Assembly (NCBI GenBank): GCA_964636325.1
Contig: CAZWRV010000009.1
Span: forward strand, 39,987-103,986
DNA length: 64,000 nt
Direction of reading: 5' to 3'
Origin: CAZWRV01 sp964636325
Lineage (GTDB): Bacteria > Verrucomicrobiota > Lentisphaeria > Victivallales > GWF2-50-93
This document shows, in pieces, positions 45,105 to 53,527 of this stretch (within the stretch, counting starts at the first letter, position 1; the number at the start of each line of letters is the position of its first letter). Under the pieces are notes generated by a model. That model saw only the letters and a program-made list of their open reading frames with translations. It was not told the origin of the DNA and did not search any database. The position numbers were made by a program, and so were the translations under genes.

Positions 45105-45679
45105 GGTATATCCTTTTCCTTAAGAGCTTATCTGACTTGAATATTGCATATTTTGCTGGTAATCTGCTGTCTTATTGATATTATTCTAAACTCGTCATCC
45201 GAATTTGTCAATACCGAGCGCCAGTTTTTCTTTTTATTAAAGATTGCAGTTTGAACTCATAGTATAGTCACAATGTTATCAGTTGAGATTGGATTTTCTC
45301 TTCCGGCCGAGGGTCGGCATGAATGCCGTCCCAGCCCAGGATGGGATTTTCCGGCAGGCTGTGTCAGAGCTTCTAGCTCGACTTGGCGATCCATATCGCG
45401 GAACTGGCATAGTGAAATTACCTCTATTCTATAACAAAATAATCCAGCTTATTTCCGAACTTCCCCTTGCCGTTTTCTGCCGCTCCTGCAATAATAGCGA
45501 CATGCTTGTTGAAAGGGTCGGTCGCAGCGCATGAGGGAAGTTAGCAAAAGGCCGTGGACATCTCGATTGCGGGCATTTTCGATACTCCCCGATCGGAATT
45601 TACGCTGCTCCTTTCTCCGGGAAGACTGCGGTCCGTAATGACGGCTGGAACTGAGCAGCAAAGCAAAAAAGGTGTATTC
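45105..45679. other. divergent promoter region, no gene
   Basis: 575 bp between two divergent transcription units. 45150-45275 is AT-rich with promoter-like boxes (TTGAAC near 45250 and TATAGT near 45262). A small palindrome GGCAT-GA-ATGCC lies at about 45316-45327. In-frame starts upstream of 45680 exist for the lyase gene but lack a ribosome site. Confidence 0.4.
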
Positions 45680-48600
45680 ATGGATAAAACAGGAGGCATG
45701 GTCTTTAGGCTTAAAGAGCCTTTGGAGCGCGAATGGACAAATGAGATTGTCCGTTTCACCCTTGGCGAGGGCTTCTCAGAAGCGTATGCGCGGTGCTCAG
45801 GAGCGGAAGACATCAACACAGGAGAGATTTTTGCGGCTCAGATTTATGCTCCTGAAGGAGCCGAGCCGGAACTTCTCGTGTTCATCCCCCGCCTGGAACC
45901 CGGGCGCGAGCTTCGGCTCAAGCTAACTGAAAATGCGGCAGGAGCATTTGCCCAACCGGTTTATTGCCGGGAGGGGAAGGGGGTGCTGTCAATGGGCGGC
46001 GAAGGTTTTGCCGTCAGTCTTCCGACAGCGGAGAGCCCGGGTGCTCCGATTCTGGCATTCAAAGGTGTTGACGGTGCATGGCGCGGCTCCGGTGCCTTTG
46101 AAAACACTCCCGCGCTGAAATCGTTGTCGGCAAAGATTAACGCCCGCGGGCCGTTTTTCGCCGAAGCAAGCTTGGAATACCGCTTTGGCGATGGGATGTT
46201 TTATTCCGTCCGCGTTAGCGCGAGAACCGGGGTTTCCGCAGTTGCGCTCCATGAGAGCTTCGCGGTGACTTCGTCCGCCTCTTATGTGCTTGATCTTTCG
46301 GCCGGCTTTTCACCGGACATGATTAACCGGCGCTGTCATACAGCCAGCATAGGGCGCGGACTCGGCTGCGAACATCGCGACAACAGCTTCAAAATAGACC
46401 GGTCAATACCCGGCCCGTATCTCCTGCAGCCGTATCATGCCTGGCATCTTGATGCTGCAACATGGTGGTCATGCTATGAAGAGAACGGCGGCAATGATCT
46501 CGTGGGCTTTGCAATGCTGGACATGCATTTCTGGCGTAGGGGGATGCAGGTGTGCCCTGAAATCCATACGCCACCGCCCTGCGGAACACTGGCGGAATTC
46601 AAGCTTGGCGAGGGGAGCCGCGCCTGGGCTTTATGCTTGGGCGACAAGAACAAAGACATTGCGTCCGCACCCTCGAAGGTTCCCGGAAGGATGCACAGGG
46701 ACATGATTAAGCTGAGCCACCTGCCTTTGAACAAGGTATCCAAGTGGAACTTGGATTTCTTCGACTCCGGCGCCAAGCTTCCATCTTTCCCTTCGATATT
46801 CACGGATCGGGACAGGATTGACAAGTTGAGGAAGGACGCGGAGCGGAATCAGCATTGGAGGAAATATTGTACTTCCATTCAGGAATGGATCGCGGACAAT
46901 GCCAGGACGAACGGTGGACACCTTGATATCTGTTTCCAGGACGGCGACAAGGGAACACCCGCTGTGGAAGAAGTAGGTCTCGCGCTGGCGGGCGAAGCCG
47001 CTGACAAGCGAAGGCTCGGGTTCTACGGCGGGCAATTGCTGAAATGGCTTGAGGGCACAGCCGATAGATTCCTTGTCCATGGATACAACGAACATGATAA
47101 TGTTGGACTCGCTTTCTCCAGATCTGCAAGAACTTCCGTCATCATATTCGACGCTCTCGCGTCGGTCGGCGCGTTCTCCGACCAGCAGCTCAGGCGCTGC
47201 CTGAAGCTGTGGGGTTTTCTGACAAATGTCGCCGCCGATCCGGACTACTGGCCAAGAGAGGAGTCGGACATTTACCGCGGAAACCCGAACTTTCACACGG
47301 ACATGATCAGCGCGGAAGCCGTGATGGGCGGCGTCCTGAGAGGCCATCCCGGCGTCCATGAGCGGATGAGGTTCTGCGCCTCGGAGTTCCGCAAGGAGTT
47401 TGCAAGGGCCGTCGGCCCGGATGGCACATGGTATGAATGTCCGCTATATGAGCTGGCGACGCTCTGGTGGACTTTGCTCGGCATGTACGCGATCCGCAAT
47501 GCCATAGGAGAAGACCTTTTCCAAGATGAACGGTTCAAGTCCTGCCTTGGCACATTATGCGATATTCAAACTCCGCCGGATCCGAGATGCGGCAACAGGT
47601 CGGTTCCCCCCTCGGTCGGCGATACAACCTTGGTTGACGACCTTGTCCGGCACCAGTGCATATTTGCCTGGGCTGCCGCCGCCTTGCGGGACAGCGATCC
47701 GGTTCTGGCAGGAAAATTGTCCGAGGCCTGGAGGAAGGCGGGGGCGCCTTACGGTGCGCGCAGCGTGCAGATAATACTGGCGTTTCAGCTGGGCTTGGAC
47801 GTGCCAGAGCCTGTCCAGTTCATCCCCGCAAGCAGACATCTCCCACGAGTGGGGGCTGTCATCAGAAACGGCGGCACATTCATTCACTACAAGCACGGGC
47901 CGAATTATCAGCACTATCATGCGGACGAAGGAAGTTTCCATTGGTATTGGAAAGGCGTTCCGCTCTGCCTTGACTGGGCTTCCCAGTATTTTCCGCCCAC
48001 AAGAAATCCCTGGATGCATAATCGGATCACCCTCGCGCATCGGGAGGAGGGCGAGCGCGGCCAGGTCTTGTGGTGGAGCGATTCCGAAAAATCGGCCTAC
48101 GTGGTTGGCCGGTCGGTGGTCTTGACAGACCGGACGCTTCCCGAAACGCCGGAGGATATTGCGAAAGTCCCATGGCAACGCCTCCCGCAGTATGAGCCGG
48201 TCGCTTCGCCCATATCGTGGACGAGGCACCTGATGCTCGTGAAAGGACCGGATTTCCTGGTGATATGGGACGACCTGCAGGGCGGTGCATGGTCGGAATT
48301 CTGCCTTTGGACGCTGGCGAACTCGTGCAAACGGGAAAGCCCCGGCCACTATTTTTTGGAAGGCCAGTTTCCTGCAAACTTGGATGTCTTTTTCGCAAGA
48401 CCGCTGCTTGAGGATCCCGGTCTTGGCGAGTGGGGATATCAGTTCAAGTGCGGATGGTCGGAAAGGCAGCTGAAAATATGGGCGAAAGCCGACAACAGAA
48501 CCGGATTCCTCACCGCATTGGTTCCGACATACAGAGGCGAGAAGAGACCCGCTGTCAGGGCGGACGGGAAGGATGCCGTCATCGTCGAGGTCGGCCGCGC

Positions 48601-48709
48601 AATCTATCATGTTGGGATCAGTTCCGAAAAACCTGACGGGCTGCAGGATATCAATGATATGCACTGGCTTGGCCTGAGAAGGAGTCTCAGGATGCAGAGA
48701 GTGGGTTGA
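45680..48709 (+). CDS. heparinase II/III-like polysaccharide lyase
   Basis: 1009 aa from ATG 45680 (AAAGGTG upstream); an in-frame ATG 126 nt earlier is less likely. A helical toroid covers about 390-740 (RNPNFHTDMISAE region preceded by NEHDNVGLAF). The C-terminal beta-sandwich has the heparinase II/III signature HYHADEGSFHWYWKG, then PLCLDWASQYF, with likely catalytic Tyr/His there. N-terminal about 380 residues are beta-rich. No signal peptide is obvious, which is unusual. Followed by a nitrilase-family hydrolase. Confidence 0.82.
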   Translation: MDKTGGMVFRLKEPLEREWTNEIVRFTLGEGFSEAYARCSGAEDINTGEIFAAQIYAPEGAEPELLVFIPRLEPGRELRLKLTENAAGAFAQPVYCREGKGVLSMGGEGFAVSLPTAESPGAPILAFKGVDGAWRGSGAFENTPALKSLSAKINARGPFFAEASLEYRFGDGMFYSVRVSARTGVSAVALHESFAVTSSASYVLDLSAGFSPDMINRRCHTASIGRGLGCEHRDNSFKIDRSIPGPYLLQPYHAWHLDAATWWSCYEENGGNDLVGFAMLDMHFWRRGMQVCPEIHTPPPCGTLAEFKLGEGSRAWALCLGDKNKDIASAPSKVPGRMHRDMIKLSHLPLNKVSKWNLDFFDSGAKLPSFPSIFTDRDRIDKLRKDAERNQHWRKYCTSIQEWIADNARTNGGHLDICFQDGDKGTPAVEEVGLALAGEAADKRRLGFYGGQLLKWLEGTADRFLVHGYNEHDNVGLAFSRSARTSVIIFDALASVGAFSDQQLRRCLKLWGFLTNVAADPDYWPREESDIYRGNPNFHTDMISAEAVMGGVLRGHPGVHERMRFCASEFRKEFARAVGPDGTWYECPLYELATLWWTLLGMYAIRNAIGEDLFQDERFKSCLGTLCDIQTPPDPRCGNRSVPPSVGDTTLVDDLVRHQCIFAWAAAALRDSDPVLAGKLSEAWRKAGAPYGARSVQIILAFQLGLDVPEPVQFIPASRHLPRVGAVIRNGGTFIHYKHGPNYQHYHADEGSFHWYWKGVPLCLDWASQYFPPTRNPWMHNRITLAHREEGERGQVLWWSDSEKSAYVVGRSVVLTDRTLPETPEDIAKVPWQRLPQYEPVASPISWTRHLMLVKGPDFLVIWDDLQGGAWSEFCLWTLANSCKRESPGHYFLEGQFPANLDVFFARPLLEDPGLGEWGYQFKCGWSERQLKIWAKADNRTGFLTALVPTYRGEKRPAVRADGKDAVIVEVGRAIYHVGISSEKPDGLQDINDMHWLGLRRSLRMQRVG

Positions 48710-48896
48710 CATATTGAAGGAAGGATAGTAGGCATAAATCAAAAATGAGACAAAGCGTTGTCGATCAAAGCAAATGCCTTGAGCAGGGCGGTCGCGTTGT
48801 TCCATCTCTCCGGAACGACAGCGGTCGCGGTCGTGAGGCCGAACGGATGATTGGCCTATTGTGATGTCGAAGAAGAATTTAGGATATGAAAGCACC

Positions 48897-49850
48897 ATGC
48901 CTGAAAAACTGAAAGTGTCAATATGCGCGTATAGACCCCCCGCGGATCTGCTTGCTGAATTCGGCCGAGACCGCCTCCGGGAAAATGTCTCCGGCGCGAT
49001 GAAACTGCTGGAGACTGCGGCCGCCTCCGGCAGCGATCTTGCCGTGCTGCCTGAAATCTTCGCGGTGCAGCATGAGAAGAACTGGCCTGCCCTAGCAGAG
49101 CCTCTCGACGGGTTTGTAGTCTCCGAAATGCAAAAGGCCTCCCGGAGGCTCGGCATGGGCATCGCCTTCGGGCATCCAATCGCCGGAGAGCACGGGAAAA
49201 TATACAACTCCGCCGTGCTGCTCGGAAAAAGCGGGGATATAATCTTCACATACAACAAGTCCTACCCGACAATATGGGAGCTGGAAAACGGCGTGTGCCC
49301 GGGCGACGGCGCAAAAGTTGTGGATTGCGAATTTGGCAGGCTTGGATTCGCCGTATGCTTCGATCTGAACTTCCATGAGCTGCGGCGAAGCTATGCGGAG
49401 CAAAGACCGGATATGATCGCGTTCCTTTCCGCTTTCAGAGGCGGGCTGCAGACGCGCTGGTGGGCTTACGAGACGCGCTGCCATCTGATCTCCTCTGTGA
49501 TCGACTGCCGGAGCCTCGTGGTCAATCCTCTCGGACGGATACTGGCTTCGACGGACGCTTGGAACCGCTTCGCCGCGGCGGAGTTGCGCCTGGACTGCGG
49601 AGTGGTGCATTTGGACTACAGCAACAAAAGGCTGGATGAAGCCATGAGAAAATACGGCAGGGATTTCACTTTTGAAATCGCCGAACCGGAAGGTGTCATG
49701 CTTGTGTCGTCCTTGGGCGGACGCACATTCCGTTCGCTCGTAGAGGAAATGGGATGGGAGGTGGTGGAGGATTATTTCGGCAGGGCGCGGAACGCGAGAG
49801 GGGCGGTTTTGAGCGGGGCTGCACTGGAGAGCGGCCCTCCCCCATGGTGA
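48897..49850 (+). CDS. carbon-nitrogen (nitrilase-family) hydrolase
   Basis: 317 aa from ATG 48897; starts 36 nt earlier are possible. The catalytic triad is complete: E53 in AVLPEIF, K121 in TYNKSYPT and C154 in AVCFDLNF. Nitrilase-family members hydrolyse amides or N-carbamoyl groups. It follows the lyase on the same strand, so it could remove an amide or N-acyl group from the sugar released, but that is inference. Confidence 0.9.
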   Translation: MPEKLKVSICAYRPPADLLAEFGRDRLRENVSGAMKLLETAAASGSDLAVLPEIFAVQHEKNWPALAEPLDGFVVSEMQKASRRLGMGIAFGHPIAGEHGKIYNSAVLLGKSGDIIFTYNKSYPTIWELENGVCPGDGAKVVDCEFGRLGFAVCFDLNFHELRRSYAEQRPDMIAFLSAFRGGLQTRWWAYETRCHLISSVIDCRSLVVNPLGRILASTDAWNRFAAAELRLDCGVVHLDYSNKRLDEAMRKYGRDFTFEIAEPEGVMLVSSLGGRTFRSLVEEMGWEVVEDYFGRARNARGAVLSGAALESGPPPW

Positions 49851-49867
49851 GCTGCGAATTTCGCAGC
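49851..49867. terminator. hairpin after the nitrilase-family gene, possible terminator
   Basis: GCTGCGAA-T-TTCGCAGC starts 1 nt after the stop, in the convergent gap with the URO-D-like gene. The arms are perfect, but no T-run follows, so intrinsic termination is uncertain. The inner 15 bp recur exactly at 16513-16527 inside another gene. Confidence 0.35.
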
Positions 49868-50005
49868 ATCTGGAGCATCTTCCATTCCTCCATGAGACTG
49901 CAGCCGCGCCTCGCCTTCTGGCCTCCTGCGACCGCAACCCCGGACGTCGTGAGGAAAGGGACGCAGTGCAACGACGGACGTTCGTCATTCGTCCCGTATA
50001 TTATG

Positions 50006-51064
50006 TCACCTCGGACTGCTGTCCTGTCTTCTGATTTCCTGGGCGGCCCGTATCATCGCCAGATAGTTTTCCGGGGGGACGTAGTCCGGTATCGAATTTC
50101 CGGAGCCGAGGGCGTATCCGCGGGCCGATTGCCAGAACCGTCTTCCGTCTTCCAGAACTTTCGTGAATATCTCATCCGGTGTCTTGGAGCAGATGAAGTC
50201 GAGGTCGAATCCGCCCAGCAGCGCGATTTTTCCGCCGTAGTCCGCGATCCACCGGTCGAAAGGCGCTATGGCGTCCTCGTTCGAGTGTTTCGCGTCTATT
50301 CCAAGCGCGATGACATCGTCCATTATCTCGAATATGCAGCCGCATGAATGCCAAATGAAGAGGCCGTTGTTGGCGTGAACGATTTTTATCACTTTCTCAT
50401 ACTGGGGCAGTATCTGCTCGCGGACAGTGGCGGGATTGGTAAGCAGGGAGGACTTGAAGCCGAGATCATCGCCGAAACGGCATGCTACGAAGTTCCTTCC
50501 GAACCGCTTCATGAACTCCTCCCAGATTTCAGCCATGAGATTTCCGATGGCAGTGAAAAGCCTGGAATACAGCTCGGGATCGTCCGCCTGCATGAAAGGC
50601 AGATGCTCGAGTCCGACAAGGCATTCGGCAAGTTCGAAAACGCCGTTGCCGACTCCGCCGACGGCTTTCATTCCGGGAGGCATGGCAGCAATGAGCGATT
50701 CGAAGCGCGGCGCCGCGAAATCCCAGTAGATCGCAGGCAGCTCTTTCCAAGGATAGGATTCGAAATCGGCGCGTGACTGGATCGGGCCCTGCCCGCCGCA
50801 GATCGCCATTTCGCCGGGAAGGACGTTGCCGATGCATACCTCGTAAGACACAGTGTCGTATGTCATGTCGCGGAAGAAATTGCAGTGCCTGCGGCAGTAT
50901 TCGGCGATGTCCGTGCGGTCGCCGTTTTCCAGTTCGGCAAACTTGCAGCCGACTATTTTCTCCATGAAAGCCGGGCTGATGATGTGTTCATAGAGGGGGA
51001 GGCGTTCCGGCCTTCGGTTCTTCATGAGTTCGAGAAAATGCCTGTAGTCTGGTTTGAATTCCAT
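50006..51064 (-). CDS. uroporphyrinogen-decarboxylase-like (methyltransferase-type) protein
   Basis: 352 aa from ATG 51064 with CAGGAG 6 nt upstream. The C-terminal metal site HSCGCIFEIMDDV and the conserved late motif KIALLGGFDLDFI show the MtaA/MtbA-like branch of the superfamily, which binds zinc and moves methyl groups, rather than haem synthesis. It is the last gene of the ABC-importer operon (after a 194-nt gap), so it may demethylate an imported methylated sugar or compound. That role is inferred. Confidence 0.85.
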   Translation of the reverse strand: MEFKPDYRHFLELMKNRRPERLPLYEHIISPAFMEKIVGCKFAELENGDRTDIAEYCRRHCNFFRDMTYDTVSYEVCIGNVLPGEMAICGGQGPIQSRADFESYPWKELPAIYWDFAAPRFESLIAAMPPGMKAVGGVGNGVFELAECLVGLEHLPFMQADDPELYSRLFTAIGNLMAEIWEEFMKRFGRNFVACRFGDDLGFKSSLLTNPATVREQILPQYEKVIKIVHANNGLFIWHSCGCIFEIMDDVIALGIDAKHSNEDAIAPFDRWIADYGGKIALLGGFDLDFICSKTPDEIFTKVLEDGRRFWQSARGYALGSGNSIPDYVPPENYLAMIRAAQEIRRQDSSPR

Positions 51065-51258
51065 ATGCGCTCCTGTTTTGCTGTGCCTATACGATAATGG
51101 GACGATGAGTTGAATCCATATTCGACAGTCCGCGCAAGATGGCCGCCGATATGGAGCTTGGAAAAATCCAAACCTCCTGGATAACACTTTGAAAGGGGGT
51201 GCCCGAATGTCCGTCTGCTGAAGTTTTTTACGCTGTCAATCGGGCTCATGGGTGTAAC

Positions 51259-53454
51259 CTATTTCATCGTTGGAATGACGATTCCACCGAGGATGACCTT
51301 CTGGCAGAAGACGAACACTATGAGGGTCGGGATCGAAGCCACTACGAAGCCCGCAGACACTATCCACGGCGAGCTCGCCCACCACTGGTTCGCCTGATAA
51401 AGCCACACGGCGACAGTCCACATCTCTTTCTTCTGGCATATGATCAGCGCCCATTCCCAGCCGCTGTAGGCGGCGATGAACGCCGTCAGAGCCTTTATCG
51501 CCAGAATCGGCTTGACAAGCGGCATGGCCACGTTCAGGAAAATCTGCCACTCGGTGGCGCCGTCTATCGTCGCCGCCTCGAAAAGCTCCATCGGCAGGCT
51601 GTCGAAAAAACCCTTCAATATGAATATCGCCATCCCGTTGGCCGCCCCAGGCAGAACCAGCGCCAGGAACGTGTTCAGAAGTCCGAGGTCTCGCATCAGC
51701 AGGTATGCCGGTATGGCGCTAACCATGGCCGGGAAAGCCATTGTCGCAAGCATGTATATCAGAACCTTCTCCTGCCCTCTCATGTTGAAGCGGCTCATGG
51801 CGTAAGCGGCGACAGGATTGACCGTCAAAGCGCAGATTACGCTCAGGACGATAAGCAGCAAGGTGACCGGGACGGCACGCGCCTGCGCGAAGAGGAAATT
51901 CGAGACTATCCTGTAATTTTCCACCATGGGCATTAGCGTGAAGGCCAGCCAATTGTTTGAAAAAGTCGCATTATAGGCGTCCAAGAAGGGAGGGAAAGAT
52001 TCCTCAAAGCAGCCGTAGTTGGTACCGTATGCCTTGTTCAGCGTCGCAACATCACCATATTTGTTTCTTGCAAATTCCTGCCAGGCGGACTCTGTGGAGC
52101 GGAGCCTCCTCTTTTCATATGGCAAAGTCTTGGCATAGGCAATCCACAAATCCCGCATGTTCTTGACGGCTTCCCCCTGTCCCAAGGGGATGCTCGGGGA
52201 GAAGTGAAAGTCGTTCCAGCTTGAGAAATCAGTCCCCAGCAGTTTGTTGGCGGTGGAAACGGTCTTCAACTGTTTAGCAACGAGGCGTTGGAATCCGGAG
52301 TCAACTTCCGCATCGACGTCAAACGTGACAAGCCTCAGAGGGTATTTGTCTACGGCGAACTTCCGCCAGAGATCGCCGATCCTTGTTTCCAGCAAGCGGG
52401 CGGGCAGAGGAAATGGCGTCTCCTCGATGCACTTGTAGGATTCTCCGGACAAACGGTTGTAATGGCCGATGGTGAACTCGTCCCCCGGCCGCATCTTCAA
52501 CAGGGTTCTGGCCTGTTCGCTGCGCAGAAAGTTCCACCAGGCGGTCCGGAGCGAGAAAGGGATCGTCGGCGGCGCCGGCATTTTTTCCGCGCAAAACGCT
52601 TTCCACAATGACTTGATTTCAGGCCGTGATTTCTCCGTCACTGGAAAAACTTCCGAATCCGACTTGAAGTGAAGGCCTTTCGACCGGAGATATTTCATCC
52701 ACAGGCTTTTTGCCCCGGGAGTGAACTCATGGCGCCTGTAAGCCTCCTTGACTTTGATGAAATCCTTATACTGCCCCTGTCCTGACGGCGGAACCCAGGT
52801 CAGATGCTCAAGCGGATAGCGCAGCTCGACTTCGCTGAACCTGATGTTGTAGAAAGATTCGTATGGAAGATTCCATTCTCGGCTTAAGATCTCCAAGGCC
52901 AGCCTTCTCCTCTCGCGGCCCCCGCTTTTCCTCCACAATTCCGGATTCTTGCCGGACAGGATTCCCATGTATTCGCGCAACAGGAAATCGGCCGCCCTTA
53001 TATCGTCGACCGCGACAAGAATGTCGTCAATCTGGCAGGAGCTGATGAAATCGTAGTAGTCCGCGGCGGCCGCCCTCTTTTGCGGCGTAATGCTCACGGG
53101 TGTCGCTGATATGGCGTTGAAATACGAGTCTACACCGGAAGTGTTATCCGCTATTCTCGGCCACGAAGTCCACGATTCCGGCATCCCCGGCAGATTGGCC
53201 CGCATCTGCGGGATAAAATTCCGGTAGCTGCTGAAGTAAAGGACAAGCCCCTTGATCCATCTGTCGGACATTGACCAGGCCACGCGCGGGACAGGCCAGA
53301 ACCTTTGGTAGTCGTAGCCGTTGCTGAGGCTGCACGAAACAGTTATCATGAACGGCACCACCATCGTCAGGCCGAGCAATATCAGGGCCGCGTAGACCCC
53401 TCCGATGAACAGCTTTATGGGCAAGGTCCGTCCGACTTTCGGTATCACAGGCAT
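51259..53454 (-). CDS. MalG-type ABC permease with a roughly 470-residue inserted domain
   Basis: 731 aa, about 2.5 times the usual length. TM1 is at about 14-39 (IKLFIGGVYAALILLGLTMV) and the other five TMs are in 510-731, with the EAA loop EAATIDGATEWQIFLNVAMP. Between them lies a soluble segment (about 45-505) with repeated helical units that share W-x2-F and KYGD-x4-LN-x-AYGTNY patterns, as in linker text of GH42-like enzymes (WQEFARNKYGDVATLNKAYG). It would face the periplasm. The insert may contact the binding protein or substrate. Second gene after the fused binding protein. Confidence 0.85.
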   Translation of the reverse strand: MPVIPKVGRTLPIKLFIGGVYAALILLGLTMVVPFMITVSCSLSNGYDYQRFWPVPRVAWSMSDRWIKGLVLYFSSYRNFIPQMRANLPGMPESWTSWPRIADNTSGVDSYFNAISATPVSITPQKRAAAADYYDFISSCQIDDILVAVDDIRAADFLLREYMGILSGKNPELWRKSGGRERRRLALEILSREWNLPYESFYNIRFSEVELRYPLEHLTWVPPSGQGQYKDFIKVKEAYRRHEFTPGAKSLWMKYLRSKGLHFKSDSEVFPVTEKSRPEIKSLWKAFCAEKMPAPPTIPFSLRTAWWNFLRSEQARTLLKMRPGDEFTIGHYNRLSGESYKCIEETPFPLPARLLETRIGDLWRKFAVDKYPLRLVTFDVDAEVDSGFQRLVAKQLKTVSTANKLLGTDFSSWNDFHFSPSIPLGQGEAVKNMRDLWIAYAKTLPYEKRRLRSTESAWQEFARNKYGDVATLNKAYGTNYGCFEESFPPFLDAYNATFSNNWLAFTLMPMVENYRIVSNFLFAQARAVPVTLLLIVLSVICALTVNPVAAYAMSRFNMRGQEKVLIYMLATMAFPAMVSAIPAYLLMRDLGLLNTFLALVLPGAANGMAIFILKGFFDSLPMELFEAATIDGATEWQIFLNVAMPLVKPILAIKALTAFIAAYSGWEWALIICQKKEMWTVAVWLYQANQWWASSPWIVSAGFVVASIPTLIVFVFCQKVILGGIVIPTMK

Positions 53455-53527
53455 TGCAGCAAACCTTCCTTGAAAAAATTTTGACTTCTGCGTCCCACCA
53501 TGCCCCGATTGAACGGCGTAGTGGTTT

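Noticed and set aside
45300..45360. Another copy of the MITE near 45.3 kb
   Set aside because: It shares only a short GAGGGTCGG stretch and a small palindrome; the 13-bp ends and target duplication are absent.
39300..51064. Calling the two URO-D-like genes hemE
   Set aside because: The zinc/His motif (HSCG) in one and lack of haem-pathway context fit the methyltransferase branch; no other haem genes nearby.
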